A stretch of DNA of 64,000 nucleotides from Dioscorea cayenensis subsp. rotundata (lineage: Eukaryota; Streptophyta; Magnoliopsida; Dioscoreales; Dioscoreaceae): assembly GCF_009730915.1 (NCBI RefSeq), contig NC_052475.1:30503016-30567015 (forward strand). Direction: 5' to 3'. Every line of letters begins with the position of its first letter. Position 1 is the first letter of the stretch. Shown one piece after another: positions 32,701 through 44,700 of the stretch. The position numbers were made by a program, and so were the translations under genes. The notes under the pieces were generated by a model that saw only the letters and a program-made list of their open reading frames with translations, was not told the origin of the DNA and did not search any database.

Positions 32701-35123
32701 CCCTTTCGGTGAATTGCATTAAATAATTAGCTTTAGTTTGTAATCAGTTATTTCCACAGGCTTTCTGTGATCATCAAGCTATTTAATTAATTAGATCAAA
32801 TGGAGGTATTTTTTTAGAAATAAATAAATACATACATAAATAGTTTGAGAAAGCAAGTAATGTAGTACGCATTTAGAATTGCAGTTAAAACCATACATTT
32901 ATGTTTAAATAATAAAGCCATATAATTAATTAAGACAAAATATATTGTTTGGATTTGCTAATTAAGTACAATATTTCTAATGCTATGGTATTATAATGTG
33001 TGTACTTTTTAGCTGGCTGTTCTTGTGATTGATTGATTTAGATTGTTAACAGCTATATGTGTGCATATACCTGCTCATAAACTAAAAAAGAAAAAGAAAA
33101 AATAATATAATATAATATAATATTATATTATAGTAATAAAGTTCTTAATTAGATTAAACTAAACAACATTCTATGTAGGTTTTGCAAATAGTTTGGTGAG
33201 GGTGATGTGCTTTAAAGGCATAACTGCAGACACACAACTAAATCTCAGTATCCATCAAGACCTAACTACCAATGCATTATGCATGCATAAATATATGGAT
33301 ATATTGAAATATATGCATATATACAAATATATCACTCTAAAAAAAAGCTTTTTAGGTTATAATCACTAGAGAGGAGAAATGTTGAGTTTGAAAGGCAAGG
33401 TTATAATATAAAGGTCATGCATGGCCTACAAAGTCCTCTCCATGTGATGGTTGTCTAAATGTTGTCCAAGCATAGAGTCCTTTCCTAGTCACTCCCAATT
33501 ATTTGAACAACTTAAGGATGCATTGAAATTACCATACAAGTTTAGTCAAATGGATTAGACAATGATGATTGTAAAGTGGTCCATTTGAACTCATTTGGAG
33601 CAGACAATGCACTTTAAACATGAATAGAGTCTAGTCCACAACAAACTCATATGCCACTGCACACAACTTCATACAGAAATAAAAAACACAAGATTGATCA
33701 ACCAAGTTGTGCAATTTGGAGGTCCAGGAGCAGCTCCTTTCAGAAATCTTCACTCAGGACCAGTTCTTGGATCTTGTGGTCCTGTTTATATATATAAACT
33801 CAAAATACATAATTAAATACAAATATATATATATATATATACACCTTACATTTAATTTGGAGAACAAGAATATCATCATGGATTTAATTAATTTGATCAA
33901 TTCCACAAACTCATTAAAATGATGCACCGTAAGTGTGTCAATATCAAACCAAAACAAAAGACACAGACATTGTCTCAAGCTGTCGGTCCCCGGGATCTTT
34001 ACGTCGGTCGGCCTTTAGCGCCGACAGGTTGTGGGCCTGGTTGTCGCCGTTGCATTAGCTGGTACTCTCTATATGCTTCTGTCTTAATTTTGTCCAATCT
34101 TTAAGCTTCTCCCTCTCTTACATTCTCATCTCCTCTATACCCCCTTGACGATATTTTATCGATATATTTCTATCCATGCAATTAATTGTTTAGCATAAGC
34201 ATGCATGTCTTTAATTAGCAGCCATGCATGCATGTTTTCTTAATTAGCTTGACTATAATCAATAATATATATAGTATGTTTATGTCTTTAATAACAGTAA
34301 CCAATATACACAAACATATATATACATGATATCTTAACATGTCAGCATGTGTTTTAGGTACTTCACCAAGAATGATATGCTTGAATATAATGTGTTTGTG
34401 TCTTTGCCAACAGTCTACTAGATTTTGTATATATATACACACACTGACACAAGTATGTACTGTTGTTTAGCATGTCATTAATTGGGATTTGTTTTTCTAA
34501 CAAGAATCACATGCATGCTTGAAACTATATATAGTGTTTCTAATTAATTAATAAATTTGGCTCATATATTTCTTCGATATGATGATGTTTCATCGATATG
34601 TACATACCGTTGTGGACTTGATCAGAAGAGGATGTGTACAAAGGGTTTGTAACAAGAATGGCATGCTTCAATCCAGTGCATTTTGTACATGAAGGAACAT
34701 GCAAAGATGCTGTTATGTTGGTTGTTAGGGCAACACTGTAAGGTTGTTCCTTGACTAGCTGAGATTTGATGGAACTATATATGTTTGCTAATTGTTCTCA
34801 AACACAACTGCAAACAGTTTTTGTTTATGTTATATGTCTCTAATCTTTTTTTTTCTTTTTTTCTTTTTTAACCAAGATTAGTTTTAAATTCATTTTTATG
34901 CAAACAAATATGGGCAGAGAGTCTGTCAAGGGATTTTGTTTTAGTTCATAAAACATGGGCCGTTAAGTAACATATATAGCCCATATTTTGTAGATGGGCC
35001 CTGCTCTGGGCTGGCCTTTCTGTCATTTCAAAATAGCCTGTATATATATATATATATTATTATTATTATTATTATTATTATAATTATTATTGTGGAAGAT
35101 TTCTTTGGATGCCATAAAAGTAA
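29705..35123. other. Gene-poor AT-rich spacer
   Basis: The first few hundred bases are PRE promoter and 5' UTR. 30660-30870 is a GC-rich island with TGGGCC motifs and no credible coding frame. The remainder is AT-rich with many (TA)n and poly-A/T tracts, for example 31898-31914 and 35040-35075. No gene was recognised in this 5.4 kb. Confidence 0.55.
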
Positions 35124-35521
35124 GGGATCGTTTGGTTCGTGATAATGACATATTACCACATAACAAAATTACCATGGTAATATGAGTGGGAATGTTATAT
35201 GGTTGGGAATATTGCGGTAATCTGAAATAACCATATTTGGTTGGGAACTCTTATTACCGAGAATAGTTCATTGTTGTGTTTGGTTGTCATAGTAATCAAT
35301 TTGCTAAAATATAAAAAGTTATAAGATTACCACGGTAATCCAAGATAGACGTCAAATTTGGTGGTAATAGGATTAATAACTTTTTTAGTAATATTTATAA
35401 GTTGGTAAATGTGATATTACCATCCAGACTACCATCAGTGCAATGCCAAATGTGGTAATATTTTCATATTACCACGTAACACGTGATAATATTTCTACAT
35501 TACCTCGAACCAAACGGCCCC
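35124..35521. mobile_element. Tourist-like MITE (PIF/Harbinger)
   Basis: 398 bp with terminal inverted repeats: the left end reads GGGATCGTTTGGTTCG and the right end, reverse-complemented, GGGGCCGTTTGGTTCG. It is flanked on both sides by TAA (35121-35123 and 35522-35524), the 3-bp target duplication of PIF/Harbinger elements. It has no coding capacity and carries internal copies of a GGTAATAT-type motif. Confidence 0.85.
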
Positions 35522-36234
35522 TAAAGTTACTCCTTTCATGTTTTATTGAAGAAAATAGTAATAAAGTATTAATTAATTAAAGATAATAACTTAATTTAGA
35601 CGTGTTATTTTTTTTTTTTGCAGTTTTTTTTGCATAAATAACTTTCTCGCTCAAATAGACAATTTTGATTAATGAAAATTGGTCCGTAGAATAATTGTTG
35701 GGTCACTTAGGCATATAATTTCAAATTCAAATCCTTGTATATGTGAAAAATACTCGCGATGAGAGGTCTATTTTTTTTTTTTTATAGGGCTCTTAGCATT
35801 GCACCTCAAATTAGTTTAGAGCCCATTGCTCATTAAAAATCAGTGAGTCAAAAAGCCTAAAATAATAAATAATTATTTTAACATTTTATTTTAAAAAAAT
35901 TGAGAGAAAAATGGTGATAAATTTACATTGATTATTAATAAAAAAAAATAGTTTGAAAATAATAATAATAATAATAATTGTTATTATTTTGTTAAGAACA
36001 AAGATATTATCAAATTATTCCGAAATTGGTAAATATAGTTCTTTGTTAAAGAAAACGAAAGGAAGATAATATGGCTATTTTTAATTAAATATGAATGAAA
36101 TAGATCTCTAATAGAAGGAGGCTAGGAGCAATCTTTCAATGACTTCTAATTAAACAATTAACCAAAAATCATAAGTCTAACTATAATAATAATAATAATA
36201 ATAATAACAATAATAATAATAATAATAATAACTG

Positions 36235-36505
36235 AATTGGTCTTTCTACTTAGTTCACTCTGCCATTTTAGTCCCTTTACTTAAAAATGCTTCAAACTAG
36301 TCTCTCTACTTTTAAAAATGAGCCCACTTAATCTTTTTAAGCTTAAAAATGACCCAACTAGCCCCTCGACTATAGGGGCTAGTTGGGTCATGTTCAAGTG
36401 TAAAAAGACTAAGTGGTTTTATTTTTAAGAGTAGAAAGACTAGTTGAATTTCTGAGTAGAGAGACTAAAAGGCAAAGTGACTTAAATAAAGGGACCATTT
36501 AGGGT
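36235..36505. mobile_element. Fold-back MITE (long hairpin)
   Basis: Two arms of about 132 bp (36235-36366 and 36374-36505) are inverted copies around a 7-nt loop. The innermost 16 bp is a perfect stem (GACCCAACTAGCCCCT at 36351-36366 with its complement at 36374-36389). The arms carry repeated TTTAGTCYCTYTACT motifs known to me from abundant plant MITEs. Outer arm identity is lower. Superfamily is not determined. Confidence 0.75.
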
Positions 36506-36540
36506 ATTCTACCTAATAATAATAATAATAATATTTAAAG

Positions 36541-36654
36541 AATAATGCTATATACAATGAAGAAACCACACGACACCAGCCACACGACTGATGTCGCTGG
36601 TGACATGGAATTTTTTTTAATTAAAAAAAATATTGATAAAGTAACACGTGAGTT

Positions 36655-36693
<39 letters not shown>

Positions 36694-36920
36694 GCTACCC
36701 TCCCCCACTCTCGGCCTCGTCCCGGCTGCCGTTTCTCTCCCCGCCTCGGCCCCAGTCTGCCGCTTCTCTCCCCGCCACGTCCCACGGCCCCGTCCCGGCC
36801 CTGCTTTCTCTCCCCGTTCCGGCCCCGTCCCTGCCGCTTCTCTCCCTTCTCTCCCTCGCCCCCGGCCCCCGTCCCGGTTACCGCTTCTCGTACACCAGAA
36901 TTTCAGAGAACCAGCCACAC

Positions 36921-36955
<35 letters not shown>

Positions 36956-37241
36956 TCCCACACAAAAGAGACACAAACTATGGTCGACCTGTGCCCTAGT
37001 TTCTCTTCAAAGCCAAACGAGAAAGGGGTGACGGCCGGGAACGGGGAGGAAAGCGGCGGCCTGGAGCACAGAGCCACACGAGAGAGAGAGAGATTGAGAG
37101 AGTCCGACACGAAAGAGACACGACCTGTGCCCTAATGTTTATTTAATATATTTTTTTTAATTAAAAAAATATCCACGTCACCAACCACATCAGTCGTGTG
37201 GCTGGTGTCGTGGGGTTTTCTTCGCTCTATATAGCATTATT
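36541..37241. mobile_element. Short Mutator-like non-autonomous element
   Basis: 701 bp with TIRs of about 92 bp. The left begins AATAATGCTATATACAATGA and the right, reverse-complemented, AATAATGCTATATAGAGCGA; both continue with CCACACGACACCAGCCACAC. The interior is very GC-rich and built of degenerate (CCGCTTCTCTCCCCG)-like units plus CT and GA runs. Long TIRs point to Mutator. A clear 9-bp target duplication was not found. There is no transposase frame. Confidence 0.72.
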
Positions 37242-37491
37242 TAATAATAAATTTGAAAAAGAGTAAAGCAGTTTAAGCACCACGAATGAGAGATAGCCAG
37301 ATGGATATATAGATATATAGAGTAGCATAGATGCTTGTCTTGTACCAAAGGAACAACATCATTCAAGAATGCATCAATCGTGCGGCCAATAATGCTCCCC
37401 TCTTTCATGCATCGACTTCTTATCAAGGGCATCAATTACTTCTATTTCAATTTAAATCTTATATATTTTTTCTATTCAAAGAAAATTCTAA

Positions 37492-37536
<45 letters not shown>

Positions 37537-39596
37537 TGGATAATTGAGGGAGGACTTTTCTCTAATTATAAATGATTTCTTGGATCTATTTGCAAAAAAA
37601 GTCTTTTCTTTTTTTTCCTTTATATATAAAAAAAAGGCCACGGTCTGATGGTACTACTAAGTGTTGTACTTTTAAAGTGGTCTTTTCCTTCCAACCAATC
37701 ATGTGCGCCAGGCCGCGCGGGGCGACCGGGTGTTCGGTTTCTCTCTGTATGCCACGTGGCAAATGCCGCAGCTGTACGGTTCTCCTAAAGCACAGTGGAT
37801 CTTCCTTCGTACATGGGCCGTTGACGCTTTAACAAGCTTATTTATTAGGCCATTTTTTTTTCCTAGAACATGATTAAGCCTGAAATTAAGCTTAATAACA
37901 ACAAAAAATAGTAAATTATGCATATAATTTCAATTTGTAATCATAGTTTAGAGCATTCAAACCTAAACTCTTCAAAGCATTCAAGAAATTTCACTCACCT
38001 GAAAAGAAGGAAACAATACCCAAAAAAAAAAAAACAACAACAAAAAGAAGTACAATGAAACAATTTCCTGTGAAGAAACGAGTACTGAATCAAGAGTTTT
38101 CAACTTTCAGATGGCACCAAAAACTTTCAGAAAACAAGTATATGTAAAACAAAATGGAATAGTTCTCATACAAACTAAATGAAAAGAAATCTGGCATGTT
38201 TTTTATGATTTATTCGAAAAAACACGACAACCACGGCATCAGAAACTTTCTTAAAGCAAGATGCGAAAACAAAAATACTGCCAAGACCACCACATCATCA
38301 TTACTAAACAATGCAAAGTTCGACATCAGCCTAACATGGATTCCCAACTTCCCAGTATTATCTTTTTTTTTTTTTTTGTAATAATATGATGAATTTCAGA
38401 ATACGAATTGCGCAAGATGCAATAACCCCTGAAGCAGGATTCAATGTAGGAAAAAATAGATTGATGGGAACTTCACAATATGAAAACCATCATATAACCA
38501 CAGTTTTGCAGAAACAGAAACCAGTCATCCTACCTTGTTTAATTACAGTAAAAGCATGCAAGGGAACCTAATTCTGATTCAAACAGAAGAATTCAGTGAT
38601 ACGAAAATGCTGTATCTGTTAAAAGAGCAAATTAGGATAAATAGTATGATCGGAAAGGAAATATATAGATCTTAGTTGCATGATATTGTTATGTTCACTA
38701 ATTTAATTTGATATATAGGAAATATATATATATATATATATATTGAGATCCATCAGAGACGTGAAACAGAAGACATTTTGAGAAGGATTACAAACTACAC
38801 AATCAAATTTATAATGCATCAAAACTGGCAGAGGTTTTCACCAGTTCCTTGTAAAAATATCAAAAAGCATGAAGCTGTGACATATACTTAATGATATCAG
38901 TACAATTCAGATGAGGAACAACAGTTACTAAATTGCATGGAGATCTATGATATTAAAAATGCAACAAATGTGATACGCTAGTTTCTAAATAGCATCCTAA
39001 ATTCCTACCATTTTGATATATAATACATAACCCATCAATTTCAGCCATATATGTCATGCCATTAAACTTGTGACTTTCAAGGCTGCTCACTTGAAGCTCA
39101 GCACGAGTCAAATTCTTGTGATTCATAACACGAAAATAAGAACTACACCTAGATGGATGTTAAAGTTGACAAAGAATTTAGGCCATTAACTATTTACAAT
39201 GAAAGCACATCAAATACAGCATGCAAGGAAAATAAAACCCATGGTCATCCTTAGTCTATTTAAGACACAGACAAAATTAATCAAGTCATCAGCTTCATTG
39301 AATTATTAGTCCATCACAGTAATGCATGATCCGAAATCTCTACTCCATTTTAACAGAATAATAGCGCAGAATTAATATTTTGCTGAAAATTAAATGAGGG
39401 GGTAACAAAAAAAAAAGGAACTCAAGAGTTACATAGAAGACATCGTTCTATTAAACCTTGAGTAAAATCTGAAATCTCAAAATGGCAGAGATTACCCATT
39501 AGGCATAATCAGTGTTTTATGCCTTCGAACAGACCAATCTTGTACATCCTCCCTCTGGATAGGGAATGCCGGTGTATGCGGGATCAATAAATCTAA
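37242..39596. other. Intergenic AT-rich spacer and F-box/kelch 3' region
   Basis: (AAT)n occurs at 37493-37537. A GC-richer patch at 37690-37830 has no credible frame. (TA)n occurs at about 38719-38742. The part next to 39597 is probably 3' UTR of the minus-strand gene. No other gene is seen. Confidence 0.55.
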
Positions 39597-40922
39597 TCAG
39601 CAACCCATAACAGCGCAGTTATAGACAAAGCTTCCAGAATGCTTACTGGCTATCATGGTCCACTCTGGAGGCCCGTCTTTAGGTATCCATGAATGAAGCT
39701 CAATCATTCCCCCACCTAATACCCTTGGTCCACCGATCACAATCAGTCGTTCACCGCATGCCCGAAAAGCAAGGCCCCAACCATTCATCGAAGCTGGTCT
39801 CTCAGGTAATCTCCCGAGAGTGATCCAAGAGTTAGTGTCCTTGTCATATTTCCTGATCTCCTTCTCTGAATAATGAGCTGCGTACAAATTATTATTAACC
39901 ACTGCAACGAGCGGAGGTGCACCGCTGGCACCATTGAGGCCTGAAGACATGTTGGGAATGAGCCTCCAGGTACCCCTCTCCAAATCATACTCTTCACCAC
40001 ATGTCAATAATTGTGTGTTGCTTGACATGCCTCCAATGACATAGAACTTTCCATTCATAAATACCCCGGAACACATCTTTCTGGGTGTAATCATGCTCGG
40101 CAAAGTAGTCCAAGTCTGCTTCTCAGAATTATAAAGCTCAGCAGAACTCAATATGTTACCATGAGCATCAGTTCCACCAGCTACAATAGCTTTCTCTCCG
40201 AGGCTTGCAGATCCAAACAAGCATCTGGGAGAGTTCATCGCCTTACCTGAACTCCAAGAGTTTGTGAGAATACTATATCTAAGAACAATATGCGAGGTTA
40301 CTTCCTTCCCAAAAACAAGGAGCTCAGTGCCTACAGCCAATGACTCCTTATCCGAGCACATGAAGCACTCATTATGAGGCAATCTAGGCAGTGTCAGCCA
40401 TCGACCACGGTAGGGATCATAAGCCTCCCACTCAAGAACATGGCAAGAGAAGTAGACCCAGTGCTCAGTTATCCCCATCTGTCGTCTGAGCCGGTAAAGC
40501 TCACCACTCTGAATAAGCGAACGGAAGCTCTTGTTGAGTGATGCGAGAGAGCCATAATCAGATCGAGAACAGCGGAGAAGGCAATTGATTGAATTATCCC
40601 GGCCAATCGAGCTGATGAGGGAGTTCGAATCAGGGTAATCCCCACCGGATCCATTTCCATCAGTCTCATCAGGACACTCCATTTCTTCAATGGTCTCCAG
40701 AGAATTTGGCTCCATTTCTTCGATATTGGGTGATAGAGGGCTCCTTGGAGACTTCTTTCTCTTAATTTTGTGCCCTTTTTCTTGTTCTCTTGATTCATCA
40801 TTCATATGCCGTTTATTCTTTGATTGGTCAAGGAGCTGGCAAGCCATGTAGATCCACTTGGGTTCCTGCTCACAGGAGCTCGGCACTGCCCTTGAGATCA
40901 TGTAGGATTGACCTTCCAACAT
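39597..40922 (-). CDS. F-box/kelch-repeat protein (At1g74510/SKIP11-like)
   Basis: A single coding exon of 441 aa starts MLEGQSYMISRAVPSSCEQE, which matches the conserved N-terminus of plant SKIP11/At1g74510 proteins. A Lys-rich NLS-like HKIKRKKSPRSP lies at about 50-62, an acidic stretch at 66-95 and a divergent F-box at about 100-145 (LISSIGRDNSINCLLRCSRS). Kelch repeats run from about 160 to 420 (SAELYNSEKQTWTTLPSM, FYVIGGMSS, ERLIVIGGPRVLGGG), ending in the family's FVYNCAVMGC. F-box/kelch proteins are substrate receptors of SCF ubiquitin ligases. A 5' UTR intron, 40933-41669, is supported by an AG before the ATG and a gtaagt donor. The untranslated first exon then holds a CT-rich tract (about 41744-41790). 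Confidence 0.93.
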   Translation of the reverse strand: MLEGQSYMISRAVPSSCEQEPKWIYMACQLLDQSKNKRHMNDESREQEKGHKIKRKKSPRSPLSPNIEEMEPNSLETIEEMECPDETDGNGSGGDYPDSNSLISSIGRDNSINCLLRCSRSDYGSLASLNKSFRSLIQSGELYRLRRQMGITEHWVYFSCHVLEWEAYDPYRGRWLTLPRLPHNECFMCSDKESLAVGTELLVFGKEVTSHIVLRYSILTNSWSSGKAMNSPRCLFGSASLGEKAIVAGGTDAHGNILSSAELYNSEKQTWTTLPSMITPRKMCSGVFMNGKFYVIGGMSSNTQLLTCGEEYDLERGTWRLIPNMSSGLNGASGAPPLVAVVNNNLYAAHYSEKEIRKYDKDTNSWITLGRLPERPASMNGWGLAFRACGERLIVIGGPRVLGGGMIELHSWIPKDGPPEWTMIASKHSGSFVYNCAVMGC

Positions 40923-41741
40923 GTCTCCAGAGCTAAAAAGAGACCACAGCGTCAGGATTCAGAGATCTAATCCTCTACAAATGAGCCAAAAAAGAACAAT
41001 CCCTTTTGTCCCTCCAAGACCTATCAATCTACAACCAGAAAGCACAGATGATAAGAAGCTATCAGAGTTATATCATACCCAATTCATCATCATCATTATC
41101 ACCATCATCATCATCATCCCCACCAGCCAAGCTTTTTGCCCATCATATCCAAATCTAATCAAAATAAAGAAAAGCAATACAGATTGAAAAATTCCATCTT
41201 TTTCAGCATAGCCAGATCCAATAACCTCGTTTGCAGATCAATCTCAAAGCATAAATTCTCTCAAAAATCGAATCTTTCCATGTTTCCCAAGACAACAAAC
41301 AACAATAATCCACAAGTCCAATCTCTCAAGAACTAGAACACAAGCATCCAATAAAACCAGAACGATCTAACCAAAAAAACTCAGCGAAAACCCCAAAGAA
41401 AACATCAAAATAATACGCAACACAAAATAAACGATAGACAAAAAAAATCACCCACGCTATAACAAAACACAAAACTAGATCACACAAATCCCACTAACAA
41501 GACCCAAACTTTGCAAAAATTTTCCATCAATATCCTGATCATAAATACCAAATCCATCGAAACAAAAAAATATATAGCAAATAATCTGAAAAAAAATCTC
41601 ATCTTTCTACTTCCAACAGCCTCAAAAACATAAAATTTAAGTAATTAAAATAAGATCAAACTCACTTACAATTTTGGGGATGGATTTAAATCAGAGTAGA
41701 CCCGTATTGAAACAAAACACCAATCCCCTTCCCTTCCCTAC

Positions 41742-41775
<34 letters not shown>

Positions 41776-44700
41776 CTCTCGCTCTCTCTTCTCCTTCTAC
41801 TTCTTCTACTCCTTCTCCGTCCTTTGGATTCTTCTCCGCAGAGAGAGCTTCGCGCCGGGCCCTGAGAGGGCCTTAATCTCTTTCTCTTTGGCACCTTTAT
41901 CACCACCCCCCTCCTTTTTCTTCTTTTTTTATATTTCCCCCTCTCTCTCTCTTTCTTTTTAACATCCTTTTCTTTCCCCCTGTTTTGTCTTCATTTTTAT
42001 TTCCCTATTTGGGCCCCACCTCCAAATTTCACCATGTTTTTCTCTTTCTTTCTTTTTTCGTTCTCATATTTAATTTTCTAATTAATAATTGAATATCATA
42101 TATTTATAATATTGTATGTGTGTGTATGTGTGTATGTATTTTTAATATTTTGTCCATCTGAGTGAGATGACACAAAGAAGCCTACAAATTATGTTCCAAT
42201 ATATCAAGTTGTTTACCATAACTTTCTTTTTTTCTTTAAAATAACAATAATAATAATAATAAATTGTGGAGCGTGGTATATGTCATGAGAGAAGAAAATG
42301 AGGTTAAATTAGAAAAAAAAAATTAAAAAAAAGTGTCACTCCTTGTCACTATTTGTGGCATTTAAAAAATTAAAAAAAAACATATATACGTGCTAAGGGA
42401 TGACACTCTCTAAGTTGTACTTTTTGTTTATTTAAATTTATACCATTAATGTTGATATATATGTATATATATATAATAATAAACATAAATTGATCAAATA
42501 CATTTAAACATATTTTAACATTGTGAATATTGGCCATTACTACTTGCATGTATATATATATATATAATTCGGATTGACCATAAATCAATACTAACCCAAC
42601 CCACATCAACACTAAACCAAGTTTTTTTTTAAAAAAAAATAAATAAATAATAATATGGTTTGGTTACTAATAATATTATGAAAAAAAAATTAGGGAATTA
42701 AAAGAGTGAGAAAGAGGCAAAGGAAATGAATGATTTGGGGGGGGGGGGTTTGGAAGGTGATTGGGTGCAATGTCTTAGTCTGGCATGGTCCACATCCAGC
42801 TACGGTGGTCCCTGGGCCACTGACAGCCCACCATTCCCCTCCTTTGATTAGACCATTGGACGGCCCATGTTCCTTTGGGCCCACCATCCAGATCAATTCC
42901 GGTCAACCGATTGGATCCTATACCCCCAAACCAACCCTAACGGAACCCAACGGAACGGAACGGAACCATCTTTTCCTAATTTATCATTCCTCATTAGCAT
43001 TTAACACCCTTCCTTTTAAATCCTTTCCATTTGCCACGTTTGGATGCATTCAATCTTAAATCCAACCAATGTTTGTCCAAATTTTTTTTTTAAAAAAAAA
43101 TATTTTTATTTTTGTGTAGCTTACAATCCTCCCTTGTTTTGTACAAAGGGGATTATTTCTTTATATTTAATGATTAAATTAGAAATGTTAATTTTTGACT
43201 AATTCTTATTTTTAACTAAGATTTTATATTTTGAGTTGAATTCTATATGCATATGGACGTTGTGGTAGTTGAGTTAGTCTTTTTGTTTTCTCTTATGTCA
43301 AATACCATCATCTAGGGACGTCCCTAGATTTCTAATCTAAGAATGTCCATAGTAGCCATCGGATGAAAATCTGACGGCTCTTATTATTATGAACAGTAGA
43401 GACCGCGTTCTACAGTGTTGTACAGTGATCATGAACAGTAAAAAGATGTACAGTATTTATATAATCAATCAACCATCGGATGATGATCCAACGGCTTAAA
43501 TTTAAAACGTCCCTAGATTTCAAATCTAGGGACTTACTTAGATGATGTTTTCCCTATATATATATATATATATATATTCATGTACTTTTTGCACCATGAT
43601 TAAATTCATAGACTTTCTAAATTTACTTTTTATTTAAACCACCAACGGTTGTTATTAAACAAACTAATAGTAATTATTGAAATTTAAATGGGATATGCTC
43701 TTGCAAGCACTAAGCTCGAAGAAATCCAAAACATCTTCAACAAGAAGCATAGAAATATTATAGAATTTGCACCATAAGTTTGGATAGATTAGCACCAAGT
43801 AAGTTGATAACATTTATCAAGGGAGATGACAAAAAAGAGGCCTAGTTGACAATGACTCTATTAAGTATAAATGTTCCAACCTTGTTTAACTCACTAACCC
43901 CAATTGTTTTTCACTCTCATTCCTTTTCATCATACTATTATTTTAATTTCTGCCAACTTGCACTAGTTTAATCCATATTATATATGTTGGTGCTTTCTCT
44001 ATTTACAAAGATCCTTAGATATTTTATTTACTAATCCTTCTAATTTTATTTAAAATTTTTTGATTTTTAATATATATATATATATATTGACGAAATACGA
44101 TAAGTGCATGTCAGGTGCACGGAGCAAGTTCAATAAACACCAGTGATCTCTCAACTAAATGAATACTTTACATAAAGATGATGTTATTAATGGTTCAAAA
44201 GATTTTTAATAGTATTATATAATTAAAATTTTACCATTTAATCTATATTTAAGTTTTTATTTTTGTTTTGGTTTTTTTTATTTTTTATGGATTGAGGGAT
44301 TATGAAACTTTTATTGGAGGCAATTGGTGAAGAACCTTTTTAAAATAATGTATGGTATAATTAACATCATTATCTTAATGAAAAAAAATTAGGTATATAA
44401 ACTACCACTGCAATTAGTTATGCATGCAATGATAAACAAATGGCACATTTGATCCTTGATGTTAGGGCCTAAATCGGCCAATCATGGCTTTCCACGTGTC
44501 AATATAGGTCATGTGATGCATTATTGGATGGTGGGAAAGTTGGTTGAAGATTTGAGAGAAGTGTTTGTCTAATGCGCTAAAATACATACAAATGAACTGT
44601 CATTGATCAGGATGATGAGTGCTTTTATTGAATTTTTTTTTTTTGGATAAATTATTTCAGTATTTAATTTCTCATGATAATTTATTGCTAATAATTTCCT

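Noticed and set aside
33705-33785. Short glycine/proline-rich readable stretch (QFGGPGAAPFRN...)
   Set aside because: Under 30 codons, no extension on either side and no recognised family.
36545-37135. Long open frames on both strands (up to 196 codons)
   Set aside because: They lie inside a Mutator-like element, run through CT/GA repeats and are Ser/Leu or Arg/Glu low complexity; no domain or codon pattern of a gene.
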